From NCBI RefSeq assembly GCF_002802865.1, contig NZ_PGLQ01000002.1, positions 282,110 through 346,109 on the forward strand: a stretch of 64,000 nt of DNA. Reading direction: 5' to 3'. Origin of the DNA: Bifidobacterium scaligerum. Lineage in GTDB: Bacteria; Actinomycetota; Actinomycetes; Actinomycetales; Bifidobacteriaceae. This document shows positions 20,426 to 28,128 of this stretch, in pieces. The position numbers and the translations under genes are program-made. Position 1 is the stretch's first letter. Each line of letters starts with the position of its first letter. A model generated the notes under the pieces. It searched no databases. It saw nothing but the letters and a program-made list of their open reading frames with translations, and was not told where the DNA came from.

Positions 20426-21805
20426 ATGACTGCTGCTGAACAGCAGATTTCTCGCAATTCCACGGCCATGGACTCCACGCAGGCGCGTGAGGCCGTCGGC
20501 AATCGCGCTCAGGTAGAAGAAATTGTTTCGCGCATGGATCGTGCGCATGAGACCCCGATGTTCTATCGCATCGTCGCTCTGGTGGCGGCCGGTATGTTGA
20601 TGGACAGCATCGACGTATATATCGGCAGCGCCGTGGCCTCCAGTGCGCTGTCTACCCACTGGTCCACCGTGGCTCAGAACTCCAGGTTCATGTCTGCTGG
20701 CTTCTTGGGCCTGTTGGTCGGCTCCCTGTTGGCCGGCTTCGTCGGCGATCTGAAGGGTCGCCGCACCGCCTACCAGATCAACCTGTTGTTGTTCGGCGGA
20801 TTTACCTTCCTCGGCGCGTTCGCCCCGAACATGACCGTTCTTTCGCTCTGCCGCCTTGGCGCGGGTCTTGGCCTCGGTGCCGAAATCGTAACCGGCTTCG
20901 CCATGGTCAATGAGTTCGCTCCGATGAACCGCCGCGGCCACTGGTGCGCGATCGTCTCGCTGGTGGCCAACTGCGGCGTACCGATCGCCATGCTGCTGTG
21001 CGCGTTCATTATTCCCCGTTGGAGCTGGCGTCCGCTGTTCGTAGGCATCGGCCTAGTGGCCGCTGTGATCTGGTGGCTGCGCCGCGACATCCCCGAATCT
21101 CCGCGCTGGCTTGCGGTACATGGTCGTTACGACGAGGCCGACGCCATCGTCAAGCAGCTTGAGGCCAACGGCTCCGAACCGGCCGCGACCGCAGCTACCG
21201 CCAATACTGATTCCGCTCGCAACGCCGGCGGCCGTTCCCTCGGCATCTGCCTGCTCGTGGCCATTGTGGCCGTAAGCGCCACCAACGTGTGCTCCTACGC
21301 CTTCACCTCTTGGGTGCCGACGATTCTGGTCAAGCGCGGCATCAATCTTTCCGCCTCGCTGACCACCTCCACAATGATGATGCTCGGCGCCCCGGTGGGT
21401 TGCCTCATCGGATCCCTACTTATCGACCGCATCGGCCGCAAGCGCACCATTGTGCCGGCATTCCTGTTCACCGGTGTGTTTGGCATGCTCTACGCTTTCC
21501 AGACCTCCACCACCGGTGCCATCGTCGTGGGCTTCCTGCTCATGATGTGCCTCTACGTACTCATGGCCTCCGTGGTGGCCGTGTATGCGCCTGAACTGTT
21601 CGCTACCAAGGTGCGCTTCCGCTGCGTGGGCGTGGCCAACGCCATCGCCAAGCTGCTCAACGTGCTGATGCCTATGGTGGTGGGCTGGATGCTCGTCTCG
21701 CTCGGTGCCACGTCCATCTTCGTGTCCATCTCCGTGATCGCCATTGCAGCGATGCTCATCGTCGGTATCTTCGGTGTGGAGACAGCTCGCCGTTCAGTGA
21801 ACTGA
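20426..21805 (+). CDS. MFS transporter (sugar-porter-like)
   Basis: Twelve-helix major facilitator protein of 459 residues. The MFS signature between helices 2 and 3 is GDLKGRRTAYQINL, and the matching one after helix 8 is LIDRIGRKRTIVPAF; RRDIPESPRWLAVHGR after helix 6 resembles the sugar-porter PESPRxL motif. A 45-residue hydrophilic N-terminus precedes helix 1. The substrate cannot be told from sequence. It lies downstream of the thiamine operon and upstream of the serpin, with its own strong terminator at 21843-21889. Sharing a locus with thiamine genes makes thiamine or precursor transport possible, but only by context. Confidence 0.82.
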   Translation: MTAAEQQISRNSTAMDSTQAREAVGNRAQVEEIVSRMDRAHETPMFYRIVALVAAGMLMDSIDVYIGSAVASSALSTHWSTVAQNSRFMSAGFLGLLVGSLLAGFVGDLKGRRTAYQINLLLFGGFTFLGAFAPNMTVLSLCRLGAGLGLGAEIVTGFAMVNEFAPMNRRGHWCAIVSLVANCGVPIAMLLCAFIIPRWSWRPLFVGIGLVAAVIWWLRRDIPESPRWLAVHGRYDEADAIVKQLEANGSEPAATAATANTDSARNAGGRSLGICLLVAIVAVSATNVCSYAFTSWVPTILVKRGINLSASLTTSTMMMLGAPVGCLIGSLLIDRIGRKRTIVPAFLFTGVFGMLYAFQTSTTGAIVVGFLLMMCLYVLMASVVAVYAPELFATKVRFRCVGVANAIAKLLNVLMPMVVGWMLVSLGATSIFVSISVIAIAAMLIVGIFGVETARRSVN

Positions 21806-21842
21806 TAACCAGTTCACTACCGCTTGTAGAGGGATATTCGTA

Positions 21843-21889
21843 ACGGGCTTGGTTGCAACCATTCGTGTTGCAACCAAGCCCGTTTTATT
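21843..21889 (+). terminator. Rho-independent terminator after the MFS gene
   Basis: A perfect 17-bp stem (21843-21859 with 21867-21883), loop CATTCGT, followed by TTTTATT. It isolates the MFS gene from the serpin. Confidence 0.93.
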
Positions 21890-21941
21890 GCCTTATTATG
21901 GAACTGTCAGCATGCCGTTTTCAATGGAGAGGAGACATGCC

Positions 21942-23309
21942 ATGACCTCGTCAACTCCTCTTGAGCATCCTCGCAAGCAGCAACACGGGCGAAAACGCCT
22001 CATACGCATTATCGCCGGGATAATAACGGCGTCTCTGCTCATCACCGCGGGCGGCATGTGGTGGACGACTGGAGAAGGGAAGATCATTGTCATGAATCTG
22101 TTCAAGCCGGCCGCACGCCCCGCCACACAAGCCGCAGCCGACAGCGTCTCGGCATTCGCCTACCAATCCTCGCCGGAATTCCTCACGATGAAATCCACCC
22201 AGGACTCGAACGGCAACGTGAACTACTCCCCCACTTCGATGTGGATGGCGCTGGCAATCGCCGCACAGGGGGCCGACGGCACGACACGTTCGCAAATGGA
22301 TGATTTACTGGGCACGAAATCGTTGAGAACAGACGATTATCAGTCGCTATTACGCTCCATCAACGGACGGTACAACGGCTCGAAATCCGAGATGAGCGCA
22401 GCCAACTCATTGTGGGTGGACAGCCAGTACACACTGGCCGATGCTTTCAAAGCGACCGTTAAGGGCTCCTTCGACGCGAACATACAATCGTTGCCGTTCA
22501 ACGACGCCGCGGCCAAGCAAATGAGCCACTGGATCTCCAGCCATACCAAGAATGTACTGAAACCGAACATCACACTGCAAGACAAGGAAGTCATCTCCAT
22601 CATCAACACCGTGTTCGCGGACGGCCGCTGGAAAGACCCATTTGAGCCCGAGGAGACCACGAGCCAAACCTTTCGCGGCGAGGACGGCGACACTGAAGTG
22701 CCGATGATGCAGCGCCTGTTCGATGACATGGTCTGGGCACACGACAGCGATAACGACACGTGGCAGCGGGTTTCAATCCCGTTCGACAATGGCGGCTCAC
22801 TGACCATACTGCTGCCTGCAGCCGGCCATTTCGACGAAATCGCTTCGGACACGGAGAAACTACGATGGGCGATGAGCACATGCCTCGACTCGGAATATGG
22901 CTGTACGACTGACGCTCCCGCCGGATGGGGCGTCGCCGCCGAAGCCGTAATGGTCGACGTATCGCTGCCGAAATTCACCATCGACAGCACCTTCCCTTCA
23001 GACCAGACCATAGCGACGTTCAGACAGCTGGGACTTACTGACGCGTTCATGCCCGGCACCGCCGATCTGAGCAAGATGACGGGATCAGCCTCCGACGATC
23101 TGTCCATCGGGTCCATCATTCAAGGCACACGCATCGAAGTGAACGAAAACGGTGCCAAAGCGGCGGCGTTCACCAAGATGGGCGTCGAGGCCGCCGGCGC
23201 ACCGGCCGAGCAACAGTTCGTGGAATTCACCGTGGACCGGCCATTCCTCTACGCCCTGACCACGCCAGATACCATCCCGCTGTTCATCGGCGCGGTGCGC
23301 AACCTGTGA
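21942..23309 (+). CDS. Serpin (serine protease inhibitor), membrane-anchored
   Basis: A serpin-fold suicide inhibitor. Residues about 15-45 hold a basic stretch (RKQQHGRKRLIR) and one hydrophobic helix (IIAGIITASLLITAGGMWW), so the inhibitory domain is exported and probably tethered. Serpin landmarks: NVNYSPTSMWMALAIAAQGADGTTRSQM (helix B region), NTVFADGRWKDPF, VSIPFDNGGSLTILLP and the C-terminal DRPFLYALTT..IPLFIGAV. The hinge and reactive loop run from NENGAKAAAFTKMG to about 20 residues later; the small residues after the hinge fit an inhibitory serpin. 455 residues. The ATG at 21942 follows GGAGAGGAG. Bifidobacterial serpins inhibit elastase-like proteases; the target here was not determined. 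Confidence 0.9.
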   Translation: MTSSTPLEHPRKQQHGRKRLIRIIAGIITASLLITAGGMWWTTGEGKIIVMNLFKPAARPATQAAADSVSAFAYQSSPEFLTMKSTQDSNGNVNYSPTSMWMALAIAAQGADGTTRSQMDDLLGTKSLRTDDYQSLLRSINGRYNGSKSEMSAANSLWVDSQYTLADAFKATVKGSFDANIQSLPFNDAAAKQMSHWISSHTKNVLKPNITLQDKEVISIINTVFADGRWKDPFEPEETTSQTFRGEDGDTEVPMMQRLFDDMVWAHDSDNDTWQRVSIPFDNGGSLTILLPAAGHFDEIASDTEKLRWAMSTCLDSEYGCTTDAPAGWGVAAEAVMVDVSLPKFTIDSTFPSDQTIATFRQLGLTDAFMPGTADLSKMTGSASDDLSIGSIIQGTRIEVNENGAKAAAFTKMGVEAAGAPAEQQFVEFTVDRPFLYALTTPDTIPLFIGAVRNL

Positions 23310-23321
23310 GTTAAAACGCAA

Positions 23322-23373
23322 ACGGCGTTGTGTTGAGCCCATCCTTCCGCGGATGACCTCAGCACAACGCCGT
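23322..23373. terminator. Bidirectional terminator between serpin and thiY-like gene
   Basis: A 16-bp stem (23322-23337 with 23358-23373, a single G-U pair) lies between two convergent genes and can stop transcription from both sides. AAAA before it provides the T-run on the minus strand. Confidence 0.85.
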
Positions 23374-23398
23374 CAGACTAATGCCGTCGAGCTATTGG

Positions 23399-24463
23399 CT
23401 ATTTGGCCAGGAATTCGTTGGTGGCGAAGTCCTTGGTATTGGGAGCCTCGTGGATCACGTTGTCGTGTGAATCCGTGTAAGCGTCCTCTTCGGCCAAGAA
23501 GTCGAAGTACTTCTGCGGCTCGACAAAATCATTGGTGCCGAGCACGAACGAACCGTCCTTGATCTTGGCCGGGTCGCCCCAGTACTGGCCATCGACGATG
23601 GTCTGCATGCTCTTCTTGACGAAGTCGAGCTTCAGATTCGCCTCGGGTGCCTCGTCTACCAGAATCTTCGCGGCATCATCCGGGTGCTCGTAAGCGTATT
23701 CGTAGCCCTTCTGGGTGGCCTGCGTGAACTTCTTCACCAGATCAGGATCGTTCTTGATGGTCTTCTCATTGGTGATCACGCCGATGGCGTCCGCATTGCC
23801 GGGCACACCATAGTCAGGCTCGGTGAAGCAGTTGAGCGCCGGACCGTACATTTCGGCCTGTACGCCCTCCCAAGTGGCATAGAAACCACCGAAATCGGCC
23901 TTGCCGGACTCAAGCGTCTGGAAGGTGGACGTGCCGACAGTTACCTTGTCGAACTCGCCCTTGCCGCCGTCGGTCTGAATCATACGGCGCACCACGGCGT
24001 CGGACTCGTTCGAGCCGAACGTGGCGAACGTTTTGCCATCCAGATCCTTCGGGGACTTGATGGCAGTGTTCGAGGCGAGCGCGCACCAGATGGCGCTCGG
24101 CTTCTGCTGGACCTGCAACACCTGCTTCAGGGTCGCGCCCTTGATGTTGTACATGCCTACATTCGTAAGGTTGGACAGCGCGAAGTCGGCGTTGCCGTTG
24201 TTCACGGCCTGTTCCGCGCCGGCCTGAGCGACGGCTACGATATCCACGTCAAGGCCTTGATCCTTGAACCAGCCCTTGTTCTTGGCCACGTAGACGCCGA
24301 TATGGTTGGTGTCCGGTGCCCAAGACAGCATGAATGTGACTTTCTTGAGGCTTTCGCCGTTGGAATCGGATGCATTGTTGGTCTGTCCGCATGCGGCGAG
24401 ACCGATCGTCATGGCAATGGCGCCCACGAGGGCGATGGCCTTGTGCGCAAGGCTGTGCTTCAT
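23399..24463 (-). CDS. thiY: ABC transporter substrate-binding lipoprotein, ThiY/NMT1-like
   Basis: Extracytoplasmic binding protein of the NMT1/THI5 (ThiY) group, which captures pyrimidine precursors of thiamine. A signal peptide ends in the lipobox LAAC (Cys at about residue 25). The mature part begins KKVTFMLSWAPDTNHIGVYVAKNKGWFKDQGLDVDIV, the typical ThiY/THI5 opening, followed by NNGNADFALSN and a Gly-rich GFYATWEGVQAEMYG region. 354 residues. AGGGA precedes the ATG. The permease that should partner it is 2.6 kb upstream, beyond the restriction-modification genes, and no ATPase gene is present in the window. Confidence 0.86.
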   Translation of the reverse strand: MKHSLAHKAIALVGAIAMTIGLAACGQTNNASDSNGESLKKVTFMLSWAPDTNHIGVYVAKNKGWFKDQGLDVDIVAVAQAGAEQAVNNGNADFALSNLTNVGMYNIKGATLKQVLQVQQKPSAIWCALASNTAIKSPKDLDGKTFATFGSNESDAVVRRMIQTDGGKGEFDKVTVGTSTFQTLESGKADFGGFYATWEGVQAEMYGPALNCFTEPDYGVPGNADAIGVITNEKTIKNDPDLVKKFTQATQKGYEYAYEHPDDAAKILVDEAPEANLKLDFVKKSMQTIVDGQYWGDPAKIKDGSFVLGTNDFVEPQKYFDFLAEEDAYTDSHDNVIHEAPNTKDFATNEFLAK

Positions 24464-24490
24464 GATGAATCCCTAGTTCGTTATCTCTCA

Positions 24491-24537
24491 ATCGTTCTCT
24501 GGGTGGTGCTTCGAGCGGATAATCGGCAGAGAACGAT
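24491..24537 (-). promoter_or_regulatory. Inverted repeat before the thiY-like gene
   Basis: ATCGTTCTCTG (24491-24501) and CAGAGAACGAT (24527-24537) form a perfect 11-bp inverted repeat with a 25-base loop, 28 bp before the thiY start. It could be an mRNA hairpin, a terminator for the restriction genes, or a repressor site. No TPP riboswitch is seen here. Farther upstream, TATCTATGCCGG is repeated in tandem at about 24690-24713. Confidence 0.5.
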
Positions 24538-24749
24538 AGGAAGGGCCTGACAATCCGCCCGACCGACGCCCCGACCGAATTCCCAATGAAGCAAGAAAAA
24601 GGGAAAGGCCGTTTGCCACACGCCGGGCAAGCGTTTGTCATTATAGGCGGAAGGGTAGAAGGATGGCCATTGGGCTGGTACGAATCGTTATCTATGCCGG
24701 TATCTATGCCGGTTCTGATATCGAATGGAGCGTATTCGATCTATCGAGA

Positions 24750-25460
24750 TCAAGCTCTATGGATTGCCAATGCCGCAGTGATGGTAGCGATAAATTTCTC
24801 ATAAGTCAGCGTTGGACTTGGTTCTGAAACTTCGCCGCTATCCGGGTCCGCATACACCAACCAGACAGCCTGATACAGGTTCGATGCACGCAACCTTTCG
24901 CAGAGAATTCGGAAACGATCCAGATACGATGCATCTTGGAACACCGGATCAACGGGGAACAGCGATGGCTGCGCAGTCCTTCCGGATTCACGACTTTGCA
25001 GACAACTTCTGACAATCATGACATAGCCCAGAGCCGGAGGCATAGAATCAACGCCATAGAGATGCTCGGTAAAGGCAGCATGCGAATCAGTCGCGCTTCC
25101 TAAGGCTTCCTCAACACGATTGTTCGCGTTGTTACCGAACGAGCTGTTGATAGATTTCAGTTCGATGGCGGCGACCAGGTCGTCCTTTCCGTTAAGCGCA
25201 ACGATATCCCAATCCTTTGAGCGGCGGTACCAGCCTGGCAGCCTCAATTGATATGCATGTCCATGGAAGATGTCCTCTGGACGGAAGCCTCCAGAGATGA
25301 GGTCCTCACGAATCAATTCGGCAAGTGGATCAAGATGCCGTCCGGACGTGGACTCAGCCCTATGCCCGCGATCTACGTCTCCAGCGATTCTCTGTCTTTG
25401 GCCTGCTTCAGCAAGCATACGATACATATGCAAAACCGCTTCTTTAACATCGTTTCTCAC
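24750..25460 (-). CDS. PaeR7I/XhoI-type type II restriction endonuclease
   Basis: Type II restriction endonuclease related to PaeR7I and XhoI, which cut CTCGAG. The family core is clear: the GYYRPSKKWD-like GWYRRSKDWDIVAL, then the PD-(D/E)XK catalytic strand AAIELKSIN and the nearly identical run SFGNNANNRVEEALGSA, followed by LGYVMIVRSC and FQDASYLDRFRILCERL. 236 residues. The GTG start at 25460 overlaps the methyltransferase stop by 4 bp (GTGA), so enzyme translation depends on methyltransferase translation, a safe order for an R-M pair. Base composition is visibly A/T-richer than the flanks, suggesting acquisition. Specificity is inferred from the family. Confidence 0.88.
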   Translation of the reverse strand: MRNDVKEAVLHMYRMLAEAGQRQRIAGDVDRGHRAESTSGRHLDPLAELIREDLISGGFRPEDIFHGHAYQLRLPGWYRRSKDWDIVALNGKDDLVAAIELKSINSSFGNNANNRVEEALGSATDSHAAFTEHLYGVDSMPPALGYVMIVRSCLQSRESGRTAQPSLFPVDPVFQDASYLDRFRILCERLRASNLYQAVWLVYADPDSGEVSEPSPTLTYEKFIATITAALAIHRA

Positions 25461-27058
25461 GATAAACCTCCCAGATACGCTTGTCGTGCCGATGCCGTTG
25501 CCAATTCCCGATCATCAGTATCGAACGCACACGCCAACGCGTCGCGCGTTTTCGCCGTGATGTCCCTATACCGAGGGACGTGCAGCAAACGTAGGTATTG
25601 TGCTTGAAAACGCAACGTTCGTCCGCGCATTTTCACGCCGAGACAATCGATGAATGTCTTGGTTTGCTCGCTCATTAACAGTCCACCAAGGACTCGTAAA
25701 TCCCATACATCGCTGGAAATCCAATAGCAATTGTGGTGAGGGTATTTACCATAGCTCAGAATCGGATCCGGCAGTGCTGCCATATCGGGCATCAGCAGAA
25801 GATCACGATGCATCAGTGTCGGATTCAGCTTATCGATGGTCCGATACCAAGCCGATGCGTTTCGTTTGGCGATATGTCGTTTGGTGAGTTTGGCTCGATT
25901 CTCATTAAAGTAGGCCTTCATAATCGGATAATTGTCAAGGTCCACCAGAGAACCATCTGGATTCCACGGATTGACGAGCCAACGTTGCTTATCGATGTGA
26001 CGCCGATGGTCGCGCATATAGAACAATGGCAGCATCCGGTCCTTTTCCACGAGGTTTGGATCATCCGTTATGAAGACCGCGTCACAGCCAGTGGCTATTC
26101 CGATGCCAAGATTCACACCCGTTGATTCCAGTTTGGGCAGCCGCTCCTGAGCTTGCATCACGAATCGCATATCATCAGGGGCTCCCAGTGGGAACATGTC
26201 CGATGGATATTGCGGTTTGCGTGCGACCGTCGCAGAGAATCGAGCCGAAGCGATGTTCGACGGGGAACCCAGCCACGCAAGTAAGGAAGATACATCTGAA
26301 TCGGTGAAATCCGTCACACAATCTGCGTATTTCAATGATGAGGATGGGCTGGATTTCGTAATGAGGGTAATCGCCGGATAGGCATCCACTTCTTCAACGA
26401 AAGCGTCTACACCATGCATGCGAACCAATGTATCGAAGTTCGCTTCGGTAGCGACTTTCTCTCGAAGACGGGTACCGTATTGGTTTTGCAACCATCGGTC
26501 AGAGCATATGAAACAAAGCCTGCCATCCGGTTTGAGAGCATCAATGCCATGATCGAAGAATCCAACATAGATATCAGTTCCGGCAGTCATCGAATCATTG
26601 ACAGCCATATAACGATCACGTATGGCGGCATCCATATCCGTAGCTCGTATGTAGGGAGGATTGCCGACGACCCAATCCGCTTTAGGAATCCGAGAAAGCA
26701 AGAAGTCCGCATTGTTGATCCAGCAGTCGGCCAAGTCTTGTGCAATGTCGTAGGGGCAACCGGAATCCTGCAGCATGCGAATCGAAGTTTCACGGCAACT
26801 AGCTGTAGCCTGCGCGTCGATGTCGTATGCTCGTACAGCATCGGACAACTGCGCCCATTCCTCTTTCGTTGCAGGATGAGAATCCGCGATGAGCCGTCTG
26901 ATAATCTCGCTCAGGAACACGCCATCCCCGCAACTCGGTTCTACGACCAAATGTTGGGATAACAATCGATCAGAGCCCTCGACATACCCGGCCATGTCGA
27001 GCATAAGACCTGCTACCCATGGCTTCGTGTATACGACTCCGGCTGTTTCCTGATTCAT
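25457..27058 (-). CDS. N6-adenine DNA methyltransferase paired with the PaeR7I-type enzyme
   Basis: Type II gamma-class adenine-N6 methyltransferase protecting host DNA from the adjacent endonuclease. Motif X-like ETAGVVYTKPWVAGLMLDM and motif I VVEPSCGDGVFLSEI lie at the N-terminus, and the catalytic motif IV is NPPYIR near residue 145. The C-terminal half holds the target-recognition domain. 533 residues from the ATG at 27058, preferred over 27091 because it begins the conserved region. First gene of the R-M operon; it starts 52 bp after the permease stop, so read-through from the permease promoter is possible. Confidence 0.9.
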   Translation of the reverse strand: MNQETAGVVYTKPWVAGLMLDMAGYVEGSDRLLSQHLVVEPSCGDGVFLSEIIRRLIADSHPATKEEWAQLSDAVRAYDIDAQATASCRETSIRMLQDSGCPYDIAQDLADCWINNADFLLSRIPKADWVVGNPPYIRATDMDAAIRDRYMAVNDSMTAGTDIYVGFFDHGIDALKPDGRLCFICSDRWLQNQYGTRLREKVATEANFDTLVRMHGVDAFVEEVDAYPAITLITKSSPSSSLKYADCVTDFTDSDVSSLLAWLGSPSNIASARFSATVARKPQYPSDMFPLGAPDDMRFVMQAQERLPKLESTGVNLGIGIATGCDAVFITDDPNLVEKDRMLPLFYMRDHRRHIDKQRWLVNPWNPDGSLVDLDNYPIMKAYFNENRAKLTKRHIAKRNASAWYRTIDKLNPTLMHRDLLLMPDMAALPDPILSYGKYPHHNCYWISSDVWDLRVLGGLLMSEQTKTFIDCLGVKMRGRTLRFQAQYLRLLHVPRYRDITAKTRDALACAFDTDDRELATASARQAYLGGLS

Positions 27059-27109
27059 CTGTCCCAGTGTATACGGCGTCCGGATCGGCACGTCAATCGA
27101 TTCGGCTGT

Positions 27110-27892
27110 TCACTGATCGGCGTCCGGATCGGCGTCCTCTCCTACCGGGCCGAGCAACAGCCGTTCGCTCAGGTTCACGGCGATAAGCAGCAAGCAGGTC
27201 ATGGCTATGATCGTGAACGTCGCGGAGAAGATCAACGGCGTGCGGAACGAGTTGTACGCCGCCTGCAGCCAGATGCCCAATCCCCTTCGCGCGCCCAAAT
27301 ACTCCGCGGTGGAGGCCGTGGCGAAAATGTAGGCTGCGGTCACACGAATGCCGCCATAGATCTGCCGTGCGGCAACCCTGAGCTTGACATGCCACAAGGT
27401 CCACGCACGGGTAGCGCCGCAGGTGAGTGCCACATCCGAGTAGAATTCCGGTACCGCTTCCAAACCTCGTACCGTCTGCACGGCCACAGGGAACAGGCCG
27501 AATACGGCGGTGATCACGATCTTGCCGTACGTTTCGAAGCCGAACCAGATCAGGAACAGCGGGGCGATGGAGATCAGCGGCATGGTCTGCGCGGCGGCAA
27601 GCAGCGGATAGAACGCCGCGTTGAACGTACGCGAGCAGTACAAGCCAATGCCGATCAGGATGCCGAGCAATACCGCGAACAGAAAACCGACCACACCCTC
27701 GTAGGTGGTGACTGCGGCCGCCGGTCCCAGTGTGGGCCATACTTCGACCGTGGCCTGCGCGATCTCGCTGGGGGCCGGAATCATCGTGGAGGGAACATGT
27801 CCGATTCTCACCCAGGCCTCCCATATGGCGAGCAGCGCCACCACTGCGATCAGGGTGGGCACGTGACTGGTGAGACGTTTTGTGAAGGACAT
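27110..27892 (-). CDS. thiX: ABC transporter permease, ThiX-like
   Basis: Membrane permease of the nitrate/sulfonate/taurine (BPD_transp_1) group to which thiamine-precursor permeases belong. Six hydrophobic segments and the EAA loop (EFYSDVALTCGATRAWTLWHVKLRVAARQIYGGIRV, about residues 150-185) are visible. 260 residues, AAGGTG before the ATG. Its likely partner is the ThiY-like protein encoded at 23399-24463, separated from it by the restriction-modification genes. The ATPase must be encoded elsewhere. Transport of a thiamine precursor is inferred from the partner and locus. Confidence 0.78.
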   Translation of the reverse strand: MSFTKRLTSHVPTLIAVVALLAIWEAWVRIGHVPSTMIPAPSEIAQATVEVWPTLGPAAAVTTYEGVVGFLFAVLLGILIGIGLYCSRTFNAAFYPLLAAAQTMPLISIAPLFLIWFGFETYGKIVITAVFGLFPVAVQTVRGLEAVPEFYSDVALTCGATRAWTLWHVKLRVAARQIYGGIRVTAAYIFATASTAEYLGARRGLGIWLQAAYNSFRTPLIFSATFTIIAMTCLLLIAVNLSERLLLGPVGEDADPDADQ

Positions 27893-28000
27893 GATTCACC
27901 TTGCTTTCCAGCTGCAACCGGTGCGTGGAGCAGTAAGGTGAGGAGCCTGCGCGCCGCCGGTCGAGCGTTGATGGACACATTTGCCGTCCAACAGTATAAA

Positions 28001-28050
28001 GCCCGGGTACGAATCATGTTCCTGATGGCAAACATGATTCGCACCCGGGC
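28001..28050 (-). terminator. Strong terminator downstream of cscA
   Basis: A 20-bp stem with one mismatch (28001-28020 with 28031-28050), followed on the minus strand by CTTTATACT. It separates the sucrose operon from the thiX-like gene. A second smaller stem GTCGGAG/CTCCGAC (28085-28091 with 28107-28113) lies immediately after the cscA stop. Confidence 0.85.
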
Positions 28051-28128
28051 TGTGCTTGTGTGAAGGCCGGCTAAGCGGCCTGATGTCGGAGCCGATCGAT
28101 TATCGACTCCGACAGATCAATGGACTAC

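Noticed and set aside
24464..24749. TPP riboswitch upstream of the thiY-like gene
   Set aside because: The conserved thi-box blocks were sought on the minus strand and not found; only a plain inverted repeat is present.
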